Shown here: positions 1 to 7,350 of the stretch, in pieces
Position numbering within the stretch: position 1 is the first letter of the stretch
How the letters are laid out: each line of letters begins with the position of its first letter
DNA from: Phycisphaeraceae bacterium
Lineage (GTDB): Bacteria > Planctomycetota > Phycisphaerae > Phycisphaerales > UBA1924
DNA: 25,504 bases
Direction of reading: 5' to 3'
NCBI GenBank assembly: GCA_009827215.1
Contig: WUAJ01000011.1
Coordinates: 1 to 25,504 of the forward strand
Position numbers and translations under genes: made by a program
The notes under the pieces: model-generated
The model's input: only the letters and a program-made list of their open reading frames with translations
Told to the model about the DNA's origin: nothing
Databases searched by the model: none

Positions 1-1
1 C

Positions 2-2554
2 TTCCTCGATCAGCATGTCAATATGTGGGGCGTCGCACGCGATGAAATCGTCGCCGAAGGCCCATTCGAAGACGCACGCCACACGCAACAAATCGGATAC
101 GAGCCTGACTTCGATACCTACAAGTTCACCGGACACTACTACCAGCAAATCAAAGACGGCCTCCCAGTCTTCCGCTCAAAGCTCGTCCTCCTCACACGCA
201 ACGAACAAAACAACCCCCTCGTCCTCGCGTCCTCCGAGCTCCACGACCTGACCAACTTCACTGTTGATCAGCAGCTCAAGAACACACGCATCAACCACGC
301 CCGCATCCTCGATGCAGCACAAGCACAATACAAGAAACCAGTCGTGCTCCAGTCCACCGAGCGTATGGTCTACGCCGGATTCGATGCCGCACCACACGCG
401 CCAGTCCTCGCAGACATCTCAAATGTCATCGTTGACGGATTCCAAGAGCACCTCGTCGTCACCGACGCCGCGACTGGAGAGATCCTCTACACCGAGAGCC
501 TCATCTGCACCGTCGATGTCACAGGCAATGTCCAAGGCATCTCCTCTACAGGACCAGGCGCCGACATCTGTGAAACAGAAGTCCCGAATCCAATCTCAGA
601 TCTGTATGTCAACGGACCTGACGGCGTCGCAGTCACCGATGAGAACGGCGATTTCGTACTCACCAACAGCGGTTCAGGAAGCATCTCGATCAACTCCAAC
701 CTCCAAGGTCCACACTTCGAGATCATCGACTTCCTTGGATCAGTGCAATCGGTTTCAACGAATGTCACCCCTCCAGGCCCAGCGAACCTGCAGTTCAACT
801 CACTGAACAACTCAGAAAACATCCGCGCACAGGTCAACGCGTTCATCGAATCCAACCGCGTCTACGACTGGACCGTCGCCGCGAACCCTTCGTACCCAGG
901 CACCGACTTCCAGATGAATGTCACCGTCAACCGTACCGATGGATTCTGCCCAGGCAACGCGTGGTACAGCCCGAGTGAGCAGTCGATCAACTTCTGCCTC
1001 TCAGGATCCTCCAACCCCAACACTGCATGGTCCTCCGTCGTTCACCACGAATACGGACACCACATCGTCAACCGTGGTGGTTCAGGTCAAGGTCAGTACG
1101 GCGAAGGATTTGGTGACACCATGAGCACCATCATCCTTGACGACAACCGCCTCGGACTCGGGTTCTTCGGTTCCTGCGGCTCTTCACTCCGCAATGCCGA
1201 AAACTCACTCTCGTACCCATGTGCGACCGACGGACACGCGTGTGCAGGACTCCTCTCAGGATGTGTCTGGGAAACACGCAACGAGATGGTCCTCGACGGC
1301 ATCTCGAACTACCAAGAAGTCCTCAACTTCCTCGCCGTCAACTCCGTGCTCGTCCACTCCGGAACCCTGATCACCCCGCAAATCACCATCGATTGGCTCA
1401 CACTCGATGACGACGACGCGGACATCGGCAACGGCACCCCACACTACAACCAGATCGCTGCAGGGTTCGGCGCCAAGAACATGGACGCCCCGCCGATCAA
1501 CGCACTCTCGATCTCATTCCCTGTTGGTCTCCCAGAAATGGTTGATCCAAACGGCGGAACGATGATCAATGTCAACATCGACAATGTCGCAGGAACGCTG
1601 GATCCATCCACCGCAACCCTTATGGTGAACACGGGATCCGGATACATGCCAGTCGCAATGTCACAAGTTTCCGGCAATCAGTTCGAAGCCGCATTCCCAG
1701 GGTCCGACTGTGGAACCCAGGTTGATTACTACATCACCGCAGACACCACAGGCGGAGCAACACAGAACTCCCCAGCCGGCGCACCAGCCGAGGGATCTTT
1801 CACTACGCTCTCCTCCTTCGGTCCTGCAGTCGTCGAGTTCGAAGACAACTTCCAGACCAACATGGGCTGGACCGTCTCGGGGAATGTTGCGAACAACTCA
1901 GCAGGTCGCTGGGAGCGTGCAACTCCTGCAGGCGCTGGAACACGCGGTGAACCAGCCGCCGACCAAGACGGCTCAGGTCTCTGCTATGTCACCGGCAACG
2001 GCGGTCCAGAAGCAAACAATGATGTTGACAACGGCTCCACCATCCTGACATCACCAGTCATGGACGCATCAGGAGACGCAACCATCATCAGCTACGCTCG
2101 CTGGTACGACAACACACTCGGTTCCACACAAGATGACAGCTTCGTTGTTGAAGTCTCCGACAATGCAGGCGGATCGTGGACAGTCCTCGAGTCCGTCGGA
2201 CCAAGCGGTCCAGAAACCGAAGGCGGATGGATCGAGAAGCAGTTCGCACTCAACGACATCCCAGGATTCGATTCCAACAGCCAGTTCCAGATCCGCTTCA
2301 CAGCATCGGACAACGGCACCCAGGATGTCGTCGAAGCAGGTGTTGATGCCGTCATGCTCGCCAAGCTCGACTGTGTCGACGACGCATGCCCTGCAGACCT
2401 CACAGGTGAAGGCGATCTCAACTTCCTCGATGTCTCTGAGTTCCTCGCACTCTTCGGTGCAGGAGATCTCGCCGCAGACTTCACAGGAGAAGGCTCACTC
2501 AACTTCCTCGATGTTTCCGAATTCCTCGCCGCATTCGCAGCAGGATGCCCGTAA
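2..2554 (+). CDS. Secreted M36 (fungalysin)-like zinc metallopeptidase with C-terminal GC-type dockerin repeat, 5' partial
   Basis: The reading frame is open to the left edge, so the true start and signal peptide lie outside the window. Residues below count from the first internal Met at position 23. Residues ~35-80 resemble the FTP propeptide domain of fungalysin/thermolysin peptidases. The active site is clear: HEYGH at residues 342-346 (bases 1046-1060), then Asn-Arg, and a GEGFGD segment whose Glu361 is the expected third zinc ligand. The HEYGH...NR...GEG(W/F).D order is the M36 signature. After the catalytic domain come an Ig/beta-sandwich region (~500-600) and a jelly-roll-like region (~615-785). 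The tail has two 27-residue repeats (DLTGEGDLNFLDVSEFL and DFTGEGSLNFLDVSEFL) and ends in AAGCP, the form of GC-type dockerin-anchored proteins of Phycisphaerae. Inferred role: extracellular or surface-attached protein degradation. Codons are strongly C-ending, unlike later plus-strand genes. A rho-independent terminator follows. Confidence 0.88.
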   Translation, partial: FLDQHVNMWGVARDEIVAEGPFEDARHTQQIGYEPDFDTYKFTGHYYQQIKDGLPVFRSKLVLLTRNEQNNPLVLASSELHDLTNFTVDQQLKNTRINHARILDAAQAQYKKPVVLQSTERMVYAGFDAAPHAPVLADISNVIVDGFQEHLVVTDAATGEILYTESLICTVDVTGNVQGISSTGPGADICETEVPNPISDLYVNGPDGVAVTDENGDFVLTNSGSGSISINSNLQGPHFEIIDFLGSVQSVSTNVTPPGPANLQFNSLNNSENIRAQVNAFIESNRVYDWTVAANPSYPGTDFQMNVTVNRTDGFCPGNAWYSPSEQSINFCLSGSSNPNTAWSSVVHHEYGHHIVNRGGSGQGQYGEGFGDTMSTIILDDNRLGLGFFGSCGSSLRNAENSLSYPCATDGHACAGLLSGCVWETRNEMVLDGISNYQEVLNFLAVNSVLVHSGTLITPQITIDWLTLDDDDADIGNGTPHYNQIAAGFGAKNMDAPPINALSISFPVGLPEMVDPNGGTMINVNIDNVAGTLDPSTATLMVNTGSGYMPVAMSQVSGNQFEAAFPGSDCGTQVDYYITADTTGGATQNSPAGAPAEGSFTTLSSFGPAVVEFEDNFQTNMGWTVSGNVANNSAGRWERATPAGAGTRGEPAADQDGSGLCYVTGNGGPEANNDVDNGSTILTSPVMDASGDATIISYARWYDNTLGSTQDDSFVVEVSDNAGGSWTVLESVGPSGPETEGGWIEKQFALNDIPGFDSNSQFQIRFTASDNGTQDVVEAGVDAVMLAKLDCVDDACPADLTGEGDLNFLDVSEFLALFGAGDLAADFTGEGSLNFLDVSEFLAAFAAGCP
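2396..2529 (+). repeat. Tandem dockerin-like coding repeat, two copies
   Basis: Two near-identical DNA units at about 2396-2448 and 2477-2529, 81 bases apart, encode the paired D-x-T-G-E-G-x-x-N-x-x-D loops. They match the spacing of a type-I dockerin Ca2+ loop (D1, N3, D5, N9, D12), with Thr for Asn at 3 and Glu for Asp at 5. A related pair lies inverted near 3502-3670 in the convergent gene. Confidence 0.75.
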
Positions 2555-2582
2555 TCTAAACATCGAGTAACACACTCTGTAC

Positions 2583-2617
2583 ACAGGCGGCCCCATCGCG
2601 GGGTCGTCTGTTTTTTT
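2583..2617 (+). terminator. Rho-independent terminator of the metallopeptidase gene
   Basis: A 12-bp stem (2583-2594 with 2600-2611, two G-U pairs) closes a five-base loop and is followed by an unbroken run of T to 2617, 28 bases after the stop codon. Confidence 0.85.
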
Positions 2618-2637
2618 GTGCTCATTGATTACCCAAT

Positions 2638-2649
2638 CGAGTACACTCG
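2638..2649 (+). promoter_or_regulatory. Possible -10 box within an inverted repeat before a leaderless start
   Basis: TACACT at 2642-2647 lies five bases before the ATG at 2653. It sits inside the inverted repeat CGAGT-AC-ACTCG (2638-2649). No Shine-Dalgarno is present and no good -35 box is seen. A transcript starting at or next to the ATG is inferred. Confidence 0.4.
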
Positions 2650-2652
2650 TGT

Positions 2653-3498
2653 ATGCACACTCCGAATCCCACCCAGTCCACCCTCTACCTCCTGCTGTGC
2701 ACGATCATCGCCACCATCGCGTCCCCCACCACTGCACAGGACGATGTACTCAAAGGCCCCGACCTCAACTCCAAGCAGCGCCCCACCATCGTCCACCAAT
2801 CCATGTCCGGAGAGTTCCAACAAGTCGAGGGACGACCAGAGATCGCCGCGTTCGCAGCGATCACTGATGATCCGCAGCTCAACGAACACGCACGAAAGAT
2901 CGCCCTCGATCGCACGATCGAGCTGTCATTGCTGCTCGTCGACGAGATCGACCTTATGCGCGAATCCACCGACGCGATGAGAGACGGCAATCAAAAGCGA
3001 GCACGAGAAATCCAATCACAGTTCCACGAACAGTTCGATCAAGGGACACACGAGCCACTCTCGCAGCATCTGATCGAGCTGCTCAACGATGCACAACGCA
3101 CAATGTACACCAGCGTGCTCGAGGAATACTGGGACGCATGGATCAATTGGACACTCCGGAATCGTGAAACAAAGATCAACGATCGCGCCCGCAACCAAAC
3201 ACGAAATCGACTCGCGGCACGACTCTTTCAACGCGAACTCGTCGAAGCGTACGACATCTCACTAAAACGCTATCGCGATGCGCTGGAGGTGATCTACTCC
3301 GCAGTTGAACCGACAGATGAGCAACGGGAAGCGATCCGTTCGGTCATCATCGAGCACATCAAAGCGACCCGCTTGGAAGCGAGTCCGCAGCAACGACGCG
3401 ACGCGATGCACGAGATCTATCGTTTATTAGATGATGATCGCAAGCAGAAGCTGTACGACTATCTGTTGCGGATCGTGGTGCCGGATGTGGAATCCTGA
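2653..3498 (+). CDS. Exported, highly charged alpha-helical protein of unknown function
   Basis: A 281-residue protein. Residues 1-29 form a signal peptide: a hydrophobic stretch (LYLLLCTIIATIA) and a TTAQ cleavage context. The rest is almost entirely helix-forming and rich in Arg, Glu, Gln and Asp, with no further membrane segment and no catalytic motif I recognise. The final third, with its TDEQREAIRSVI segment, is loosely reminiscent of periplasmic Spy/LTXXQ-like helical proteins, but I do not assign it to that family. The ATG at 2653 was chosen because the signal peptide begins there; there is no ribosome binding site. The stop codon abuts the stop of the opposite-strand dockerin gene. 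The setting among exported proteins suggests a periplasmic role. Function unknown. Confidence 0.75.
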   Translation: MHTPNPTQSTLYLLLCTIIATIASPTTAQDDVLKGPDLNSKQRPTIVHQSMSGEFQQVEGRPEIAAFAAITDDPQLNEHARKIALDRTIELSLLLVDEIDLMRESTDAMRDGNQKRAREIQSQFHEQFDQGTHEPLSQHLIELLNDAQRTMYTSVLEEYWDAWINWTLRNRETKINDRARNQTRNRLAARLFQRELVEAYDISLKRYRDALEVIYSAVEPTDEQREAIRSVIIEHIKATRLEASPQQRRDAMHEIYRLLDDDRKQKLYDYLLRIVVPDVES

Positions 3499-4278
3499 TC
3501 AGGGACAACCCTTCGCGAACGCCGCGAGGAATGCGGAAACATCGAGGAAGTTAAACTGCCCTTCTCCAGTGAAGTCCGCGGACGCGTCTTGATTCGCAAA
3601 GGCGCTGAGGAATGCACTCACATCAAGGAAGTTCAGATCACCCTCTCCCGTGAAGTCAGGCTGACAGAGGTCAGCATGAGCGATGATCTGCATGCCATTG
3701 AGGACCGAGCGGATATTGGCACCAGGGAGTCCGGAGTGCATATCAAGATCGCCGCCGGGACCGACCGTCGCGGTCTGTGACATGTAGGACATGCCGTCAA
3801 TGTGTTGTCCGACCCATTGACCCCCAACAAGTTCAGGGTCTTCCGTATTCTGATCAATCCGCAGTCGGCTCAGCAGCGAGTCGTCATCCGGAGCCACAGC
3901 GTACATGATTACCGTGTACTCCCCCGGCTCCATATTCGAGATAAACAAACACCCATCGATCGGGTCATTGAAAGAGGTAAAGCAATCATCGAGGAGCGCC
4001 TCATTGTCTCCGAAGGTTGATGGATTGTCGTGGGATTCGATGACATCAAACCCGATGTTCATGATCGTCGCGTTGATCGGATTGCCGTCGAGTCCAACAA
4101 GATTCAACTGCTGGAAGTTGGGCATCGAGTCAAAGGTGTTCCATACCCCGGCGAGTCCGACACCGGCGTAGGTTGGGGGCGGAGCGGTATCAGGGGTGCC
4201 CCACTCGATGTTGAAGGACTGTGCCGATGCCGACGAAGCGAGGATGGCAAGAGCGGCGGTGATGATTGGTGTGCGCAT
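3499..4278 (-). CDS. Secreted protein with C-terminal GC-type dockerin repeat
   Basis: A 259-residue protein. The start at 4278 is preferred over an upstream in-frame start because it gives a clean signal peptide (MRTPIITAALAILASSASAQ) and has a GGAG ribosome binding site about eight bases upstream. The middle (~20-200) is a Gly/Asp/Asn-rich, probably beta-sandwich, extracellular region I cannot name. It has three cysteines that might form disulfides. The C-terminus carries two dockerin-like repeats (DFTGEGDLNFLDVSAFL and DFTGEGQFNFLDVSAFL) and ends in AKGCP, closely like the tail of the metallopeptidase at the window start. The shared tail implies the same anchoring route. The gene converges on the exported helical gene with no bases between the stops. 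Confident as a sorted secreted protein; specific function unknown. Confidence 0.85.
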   Translation of the reverse strand: MRTPIITAALAILASSASAQSFNIEWGTPDTAPPPTYAGVGLAGVWNTFDSMPNFQQLNLVGLDGNPINATIMNIGFDVIESHDNPSTFGDNEALLDDCFTSFNDPIDGCLFISNMEPGEYTVIMYAVAPDDDSLLSRLRIDQNTEDPELVGGQWVGQHIDGMSYMSQTATVGPGGDLDMHSGLPGANIRSVLNGMQIIAHADLCQPDFTGEGDLNFLDVSAFLSAFANQDASADFTGEGQFNFLDVSAFLAAFAKGCP

Positions 4279-4316
4279 AACGATCTCCGGTTTCTCTGAG
4301 ACCCGATTTGTGGTTT

Positions 4317-4334
4317 CCAATCCACGACGATTGG
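4317..4334 (-). promoter_or_regulatory. Inverted repeat CCAATC-N6-GATTGG in a 5' leader
   Basis: A perfect 6-bp inverted repeat with a six-base centre lies 39 bases upstream of the dockerin gene start at 4278. It could be an operator or an RNA hairpin in the leader. The sequence alone does not decide. Confidence 0.4.
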
Positions 4335-4390
4335 GTAAATGCAGCTCTGCCCCTCTGCGCTGCAAAGCCGAGAGTACCAGAATACCCAAC

Positions 4391-4403
4391 TGATTTCAAA
4401 TCA
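4391..4403. promoter_or_regulatory. Palindrome TGATTTCAAATCA, possible operator
   Basis: A perfect 6-bp inverted repeat around one central base in the gap between two divergent genes. It lies 27 bases upstream of the -35 box proposed for the CTERM gene at 4525, a usual place for a dimeric regulator site. Confidence 0.4.
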
Positions 4404-4430
4404 GAACTAGGGAAAATCCCTGTGATTTTC

Positions 4431-4459
4431 TTGGCCGTTATAGGAGCTTGTGCTACATT
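4431..4459 (+). promoter_or_regulatory. Sigma70-type promoter for the CTERM gene at 4525
   Basis: TTGGCC (4431-4436), a 17-base spacer and TACATT (4454-4459). The -10 is preceded by TGc, an extended -10 element. The expected start point is near 4466, giving a leader of about 60 bases. Confidence 0.55.
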
Positions 4460-4524
4460 TGAGAGCAAAACCCTCTCTTTTGGGGGGAGGGCTAGGTCTA
4501 TGAACTCTCGTGGAGGGACACAAC

Positions 4525-5112
4525 ATGCGAAATACAACGATTGGACTGAGCATCGCACTGCTCAGCATGACCGCTGCAGCAGAAGTGGTCGATTTCCGAG
4601 TCGATCCGATGACCATCGATTCCAATATGGATGGATTCATCACCGATTCCGAGATGACACTCACAGGCAGCGACGGCGTGATCTGGGCATTCATGCCGAC
4701 CAACAACCTCGTCGGCGCGGATCGCTTCCTCGTCTCCGATACCCACGGCTTGCACTTCGGCGGCGGAGGCGGCAGCACACTCAGCTTCGAGTTCAGTGTC
4801 GATACCGATGTCACGCTTTTGTCGTACACGATTGGAGATCAGGGATTCATCCTTGGGAATCCGACCTTCCAACTCCTCGACGACGGCGATCTGCTCAGCG
4901 ATGACAACGACGCCGACATGATCGGGACTTCCCCTTGGGAAGGTGGGCCGATCGATCTGACCGCTGGAACGGTGTACACAATCGATGTCACCACGACAGG
5001 GGCCGCGATCCAGAGCTTCTTCCATACCTGGGAGTATCGTCCAGTCCCAACTCCGAGTGCGCTCGCGTTGCTTGGTTTGGGTGGACTCGTCGCGGCTGGG
5101 CGCCGGCGATGA
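4525..5112 (+). CDS. Exported protein with VPTP-type C-terminal sorting tail (PEP-CTERM-like) and an EF-hand-like loop
   Basis: A 195-residue protein. The ATG at 4525 follows GGAGGG (4512-4517) at a suitable distance, and an N-terminal signal peptide runs through MTAAA. Mature residues 32-43 read DSNMDGFITDSE, which fits the 12-residue EF-hand loop (D1, N3, D5, G6, I8, E12). The rest is a Gly/Asp/Thr-rich, probably beta-rich, domain of unknown function. The C-terminus is VPTPSA, a hydrophobic helix (LALLGLGGLVAA) and a GRRR end, the tripartite PEP-CTERM/exosortase-type sorting signal in the form common in Phycisphaerae. It is therefore probably exported, inserted by its tail and processed. 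It has its own promoter (4431-4459) and terminator. Role unknown. Confidence 0.82.
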   Translation: MRNTTIGLSIALLSMTAAAEVVDFRVDPMTIDSNMDGFITDSEMTLTGSDGVIWAFMPTNNLVGADRFLVSDTHGLHFGGGGGSTLSFEFSVDTDVTLLSYTIGDQGFILGNPTFQLLDDGDLLSDDNDADMIGTSPWEGGPIDLTAGTVYTIDVTTTGAAIQSFFHTWEYRPVPTPSALALLGLGGLVAAGRRR

Positions 5113-5151
5113 ATGAACTTGTTTTTACCTAGTCAGATGAATGACTGATCC

Positions 5152-5186
5152 AAGAGAGAGCCCCTGCTGAGATGCGGGGGTTTCTT
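5152..5186 (+). terminator. Probable rho-independent terminator of the CTERM gene
   Basis: CCCC-TGC...GC-GGGG forms a stem with one bulge (5161-5179) that may extend through AAGA/TCTT flanks. A T-rich stretch (TTTCTT) follows. It lies 48 bases past the stop. Confidence 0.6.
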
Positions 5187-5187
5187 G

Positions 5188-5193
5188 TATACT
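5188..5193 (+). promoter_or_regulatory. Candidate -10 box for the DUF2200-type gene
   Basis: TATACT at 5188-5193 follows directly on the preceding terminator. Transcription would begin near 5200, with a GGAG ribosome binding site at 5213-5216 and the ATG at 5224. No good -35 hexamer is seen. Confidence 0.4.
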
Positions 5194-5223
5194 GACTCAA
5201 ACTACGAACACTGGAGACGAACG

Positions 5224-5589
5224 ATGGCGACGACGACACCTGAGCATGACAAGCGGATTGCGGAGATGGTCTTTGGGAAGATCTATCCGCTGTATCTGGA
5301 TCGGCTGATTAAGAACGGGCGGACGGAGGAGGAGCTTGATGAGGTGATTGGTTGGTTGACGGGGTTTGAGCCGCAGGAGATTCAGGATTTGATTGATGAG
5401 GAGGTGACTTTTAAGGAGTTCTTTAAGCGTGCGAAGATGAATCCCAAGGCGAAGCTGATCACGGGGGTGGTGTGTGGGTATCGGATCGAGGAGATCGGGA
5501 CGCCGCTGACGAAGAAGTGTCGGCAGATGGAGAAGTTGATCGATGAGCTGGCGAAGGGGCGGAAGATGGAAAAGATTTTAAGGGAGTAA
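5224..5589 (+). CDS. DUF2200 family protein
   Basis: A 121-residue cytoplasmic protein, the usual size for DUF2200. Family hallmarks include MVFGKIYPLYLDRLIKNGRT near the start, the EVIGWLTGF segment, the FFKRAKMNPKAKLITGVVCG segment, and the end KLIDELAKGRKMEKILR. The ATG at 5224 is preferred because GGAG lies eight bases upstream and family members start just before the conserved IAEMVFGKIYP segment. The family has no established function to my knowledge and is widespread as a single small gene. There is no signal peptide or membrane segment. It is convergent with the acyltransferase gene, nine bases separating the stops. This is the first strongly G-rich plus-strand gene in the window (5 C versus 25 G in 5341-5400). 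Confidence 0.85.
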   Translation: MATTTPEHDKRIAEMVFGKIYPLYLDRLIKNGRTEEELDEVIGWLTGFEPQEIQDLIDEEVTFKEFFKRAKMNPKAKLITGVVCGYRIEEIGTPLTKKCRQMEKLIDELAKGRKMEKILRE

Positions 5590-5598
5590 GTGTGAAAC

Positions 5599-7248
5599 TT
5601 ATTCTTTAGGTTCTAACTGCTCATTCGTAGGTGGAAGTCGCTTGCCGTTGAGCATCGTCCCGATGGGTGTATAACGCACGAGGTATCGGTAGCTCACGAT
5701 CAGCACTATAAAGACTGACGATGTGACGACCGTGAACTTCATCCAAGATGGCGCGTCCCAGTTGAGCACCCACACTTGCACAACGACAATAAGTGGCAGG
5801 TGTGCGAGGTAGAGCCAATATGATGAATCAGAAAGGAAGCGGATCCATCGCTTCTCTGCGTTCGCGGCGATTTCGAAGAAGCCGATGAGGCCATAAATCG
5901 TCAGCCAAACCATCGCTGATTGGACCAACGCGAACAGGTTTAGGAAAGCTTGTTTTGTTGTACTCGATTCGTCTAGCGAGAGCGCGACTGGATAGAGCAC
6001 GACTGCGAGTATGAGTGTTGGAAATCCCCACCAACCGACACGGAGTGATGAGCCAAGAGTGCAGTAGAGCACCGATCCGAAGAAGTAGAACACGGCGTAA
6101 TGGCCAAGCACATGCGGCGCAGGGATCAAACCAATCGCGGTATCCGGCCCCATCCGGAGATCCATGAATGACTGGGTCCACATGGTCAATGGGACGAGAT
6201 ACAAGAGACACCAAGGGAACGCTGTGAGGAATGCGAGTCGTCTCATCTTTGATAGCGGCTTTGCGATCACAGCTAGGACGACAAACGCGACCACGAACCA
6301 GCATAAATGCCATAGGAACCAGAGGTGGTAGAAGACCGGGATCGCGATCAGTAGGTTGACGAGATTCCGCAGACGCTCGCTTGGGGTTGGGGCAACGACT
6401 GGTTTGCCTCGCTCGTCGAGGAGAGTGCTGATTTCATCGCGGCCGCTTTGGATGGTTTCGAAGGTGTCTTCGAGTTGGAGGAAGCCGGTGATCATCATTG
6501 TGATCTGTTCGTTGACGGTCAGTGAGTTTGTGGGGGTCTCGCCTCGGATGTTTTTAACTCCGAGGTCGGCGCCGGCGTCGAGTAGGATTGATGTGATTTC
6601 TGTTCTTCCGAGGAACATGGCGGTGTGGAGTGCGGTGCCGCCGTCGCCGTATTGGGTGCTTGGTTCGGCGCCGGCGCTGAGGAGCTCTTCCACTATTTCG
6701 GTTTGTCCGTAGAGGACGGCGTATCCCAGCGGCGTGGTGCGGAAGTTTGGGTCTGTGGCGTTGATATCGGCACCTTCGTCGATTCTGGCGCGGAGCTGGG
6801 TTTGGCTGCCTTCTGCGGCGGCGCGCCAGATGTCGAGCTCTTCGGTTTCTTCTGCTTGCTCGACTTCTACGCTGCTGCTTTGCACGCGGTTGGCGTACTG
6901 GATGGACCACATGGTTGCGGGGATGATGGTCGCGGCGCTGACGAGCAGCGGGAGGAGGATTCGTTTGGATCGGTGCCATACAAGTCCGAGTGTGCCTCGG
7001 CGGCGCCAGAGCATCGCGGTGAAGAATCCTGAGAGCAGGAAGAACACGGGCATCCGGAATGTGTGGATGAACTCGAAGGTGTGATCGAATCCCACCCACT
7101 TCTGCGAGTCTTGGACGATCCACGGCACTTGGGTGTATGCGAGCGCTCCGTGGAGAATAATCCCGAGCACCATCGCGAAAGCGCGGAGCGCATCGAGGTC
7201 GTGACGGCGAGGGTCTTTGGTCGGCTGAGATGGTTCTGGCGTATTCAC
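5599..7248 (-). CDS. MdoC/OpgC-like membrane acyltransferase (acyltransferase 3) with inserted ankyrin repeats
   Basis: A 549-residue protein starting at GTG 7248. Residues 14-113 match the N-terminal half of MdoC/OpgC-type acyltransferases: HDLDALRAFAMVLGIILHG with His33, then an FIHTFRMPVFFLLSGFF segment and basic WRRR...WHRSKR before a third membrane helix. The family normally continues within a few tens of residues to an HLWFL helix, here at ~308. Between them (~122-290) lies an insert with about three ankyrin-type repeats (~139-245), for example TTPLGYAVLYGQTEIVEELL and GTALHTAMFLGRTEITSILL. Seven or so further helices follow. The family transfers acyl groups such as succinyl or acetyl to glycans or other envelope molecules; the substrate here is unknown. 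With a cytoplasmic N-terminus the ankyrin loop would face the periplasm. No Shine-Dalgarno is seen; TACCAT lies five bases before the GTG. Confidence 0.85.
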   Translation of the reverse strand: MNTPEPSQPTKDPRRHDLDALRAFAMVLGIILHGALAYTQVPWIVQDSQKWVGFDHTFEFIHTFRMPVFFLLSGFFTAMLWRRRGTLGLVWHRSKRILLPLLVSAATIIPATMWSIQYANRVQSSSVEVEQAEETEELDIWRAAAEGSQTQLRARIDEGADINATDPNFRTTPLGYAVLYGQTEIVEELLSAGAEPSTQYGDGGTALHTAMFLGRTEITSILLDAGADLGVKNIRGETPTNSLTVNEQITMMITGFLQLEDTFETIQSGRDEISTLLDERGKPVVAPTPSERLRNLVNLLIAIPVFYHLWFLWHLCWFVVAFVVLAVIAKPLSKMRRLAFLTAFPWCLLYLVPLTMWTQSFMDLRMGPDTAIGLIPAPHVLGHYAVFYFFGSVLYCTLGSSLRVGWWGFPTLILAVVLYPVALSLDESSTTKQAFLNLFALVQSAMVWLTIYGLIGFFEIAANAEKRWIRFLSDSSYWLYLAHLPLIVVVQVWVLNWDAPSWMKFTVVTSSVFIVLIVSYRYLVRYTPIGTMLNGKRLPPTNEQLEPKE

Positions 7249-7298
7249 GAGCGATGGTAGGGAATCGATGTGGATTGCATTTAGGATTTGACGTAAAC

Positions 7299-7325
7299 AA
7301 AAAAGCCGGCAATATGCCGGCTTTT
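7299..7325 (-). terminator. Rho-independent terminator of groEL
   Basis: On the minus strand an AGCCGGCA...TGCCGGCT stem with a three-base loop (7304-7322) is followed by a run of U, 26 bases past the groEL stop. The flanking A and T runs make it almost symmetrical, so it could work on both strands. Confidence 0.9.
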
Positions 7326-7350
7326 ATCATCAGGGTAATGATTTAGATTC

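Noticed and set aside
4279..5223. Replication origin proper (DnaA boxes, AT-rich unwinding region) at the skew switch
   Set aside because: No TTATCCACA-type boxes and no AT-rich repeats were seen in the gaps; only the skew change supports an origin.
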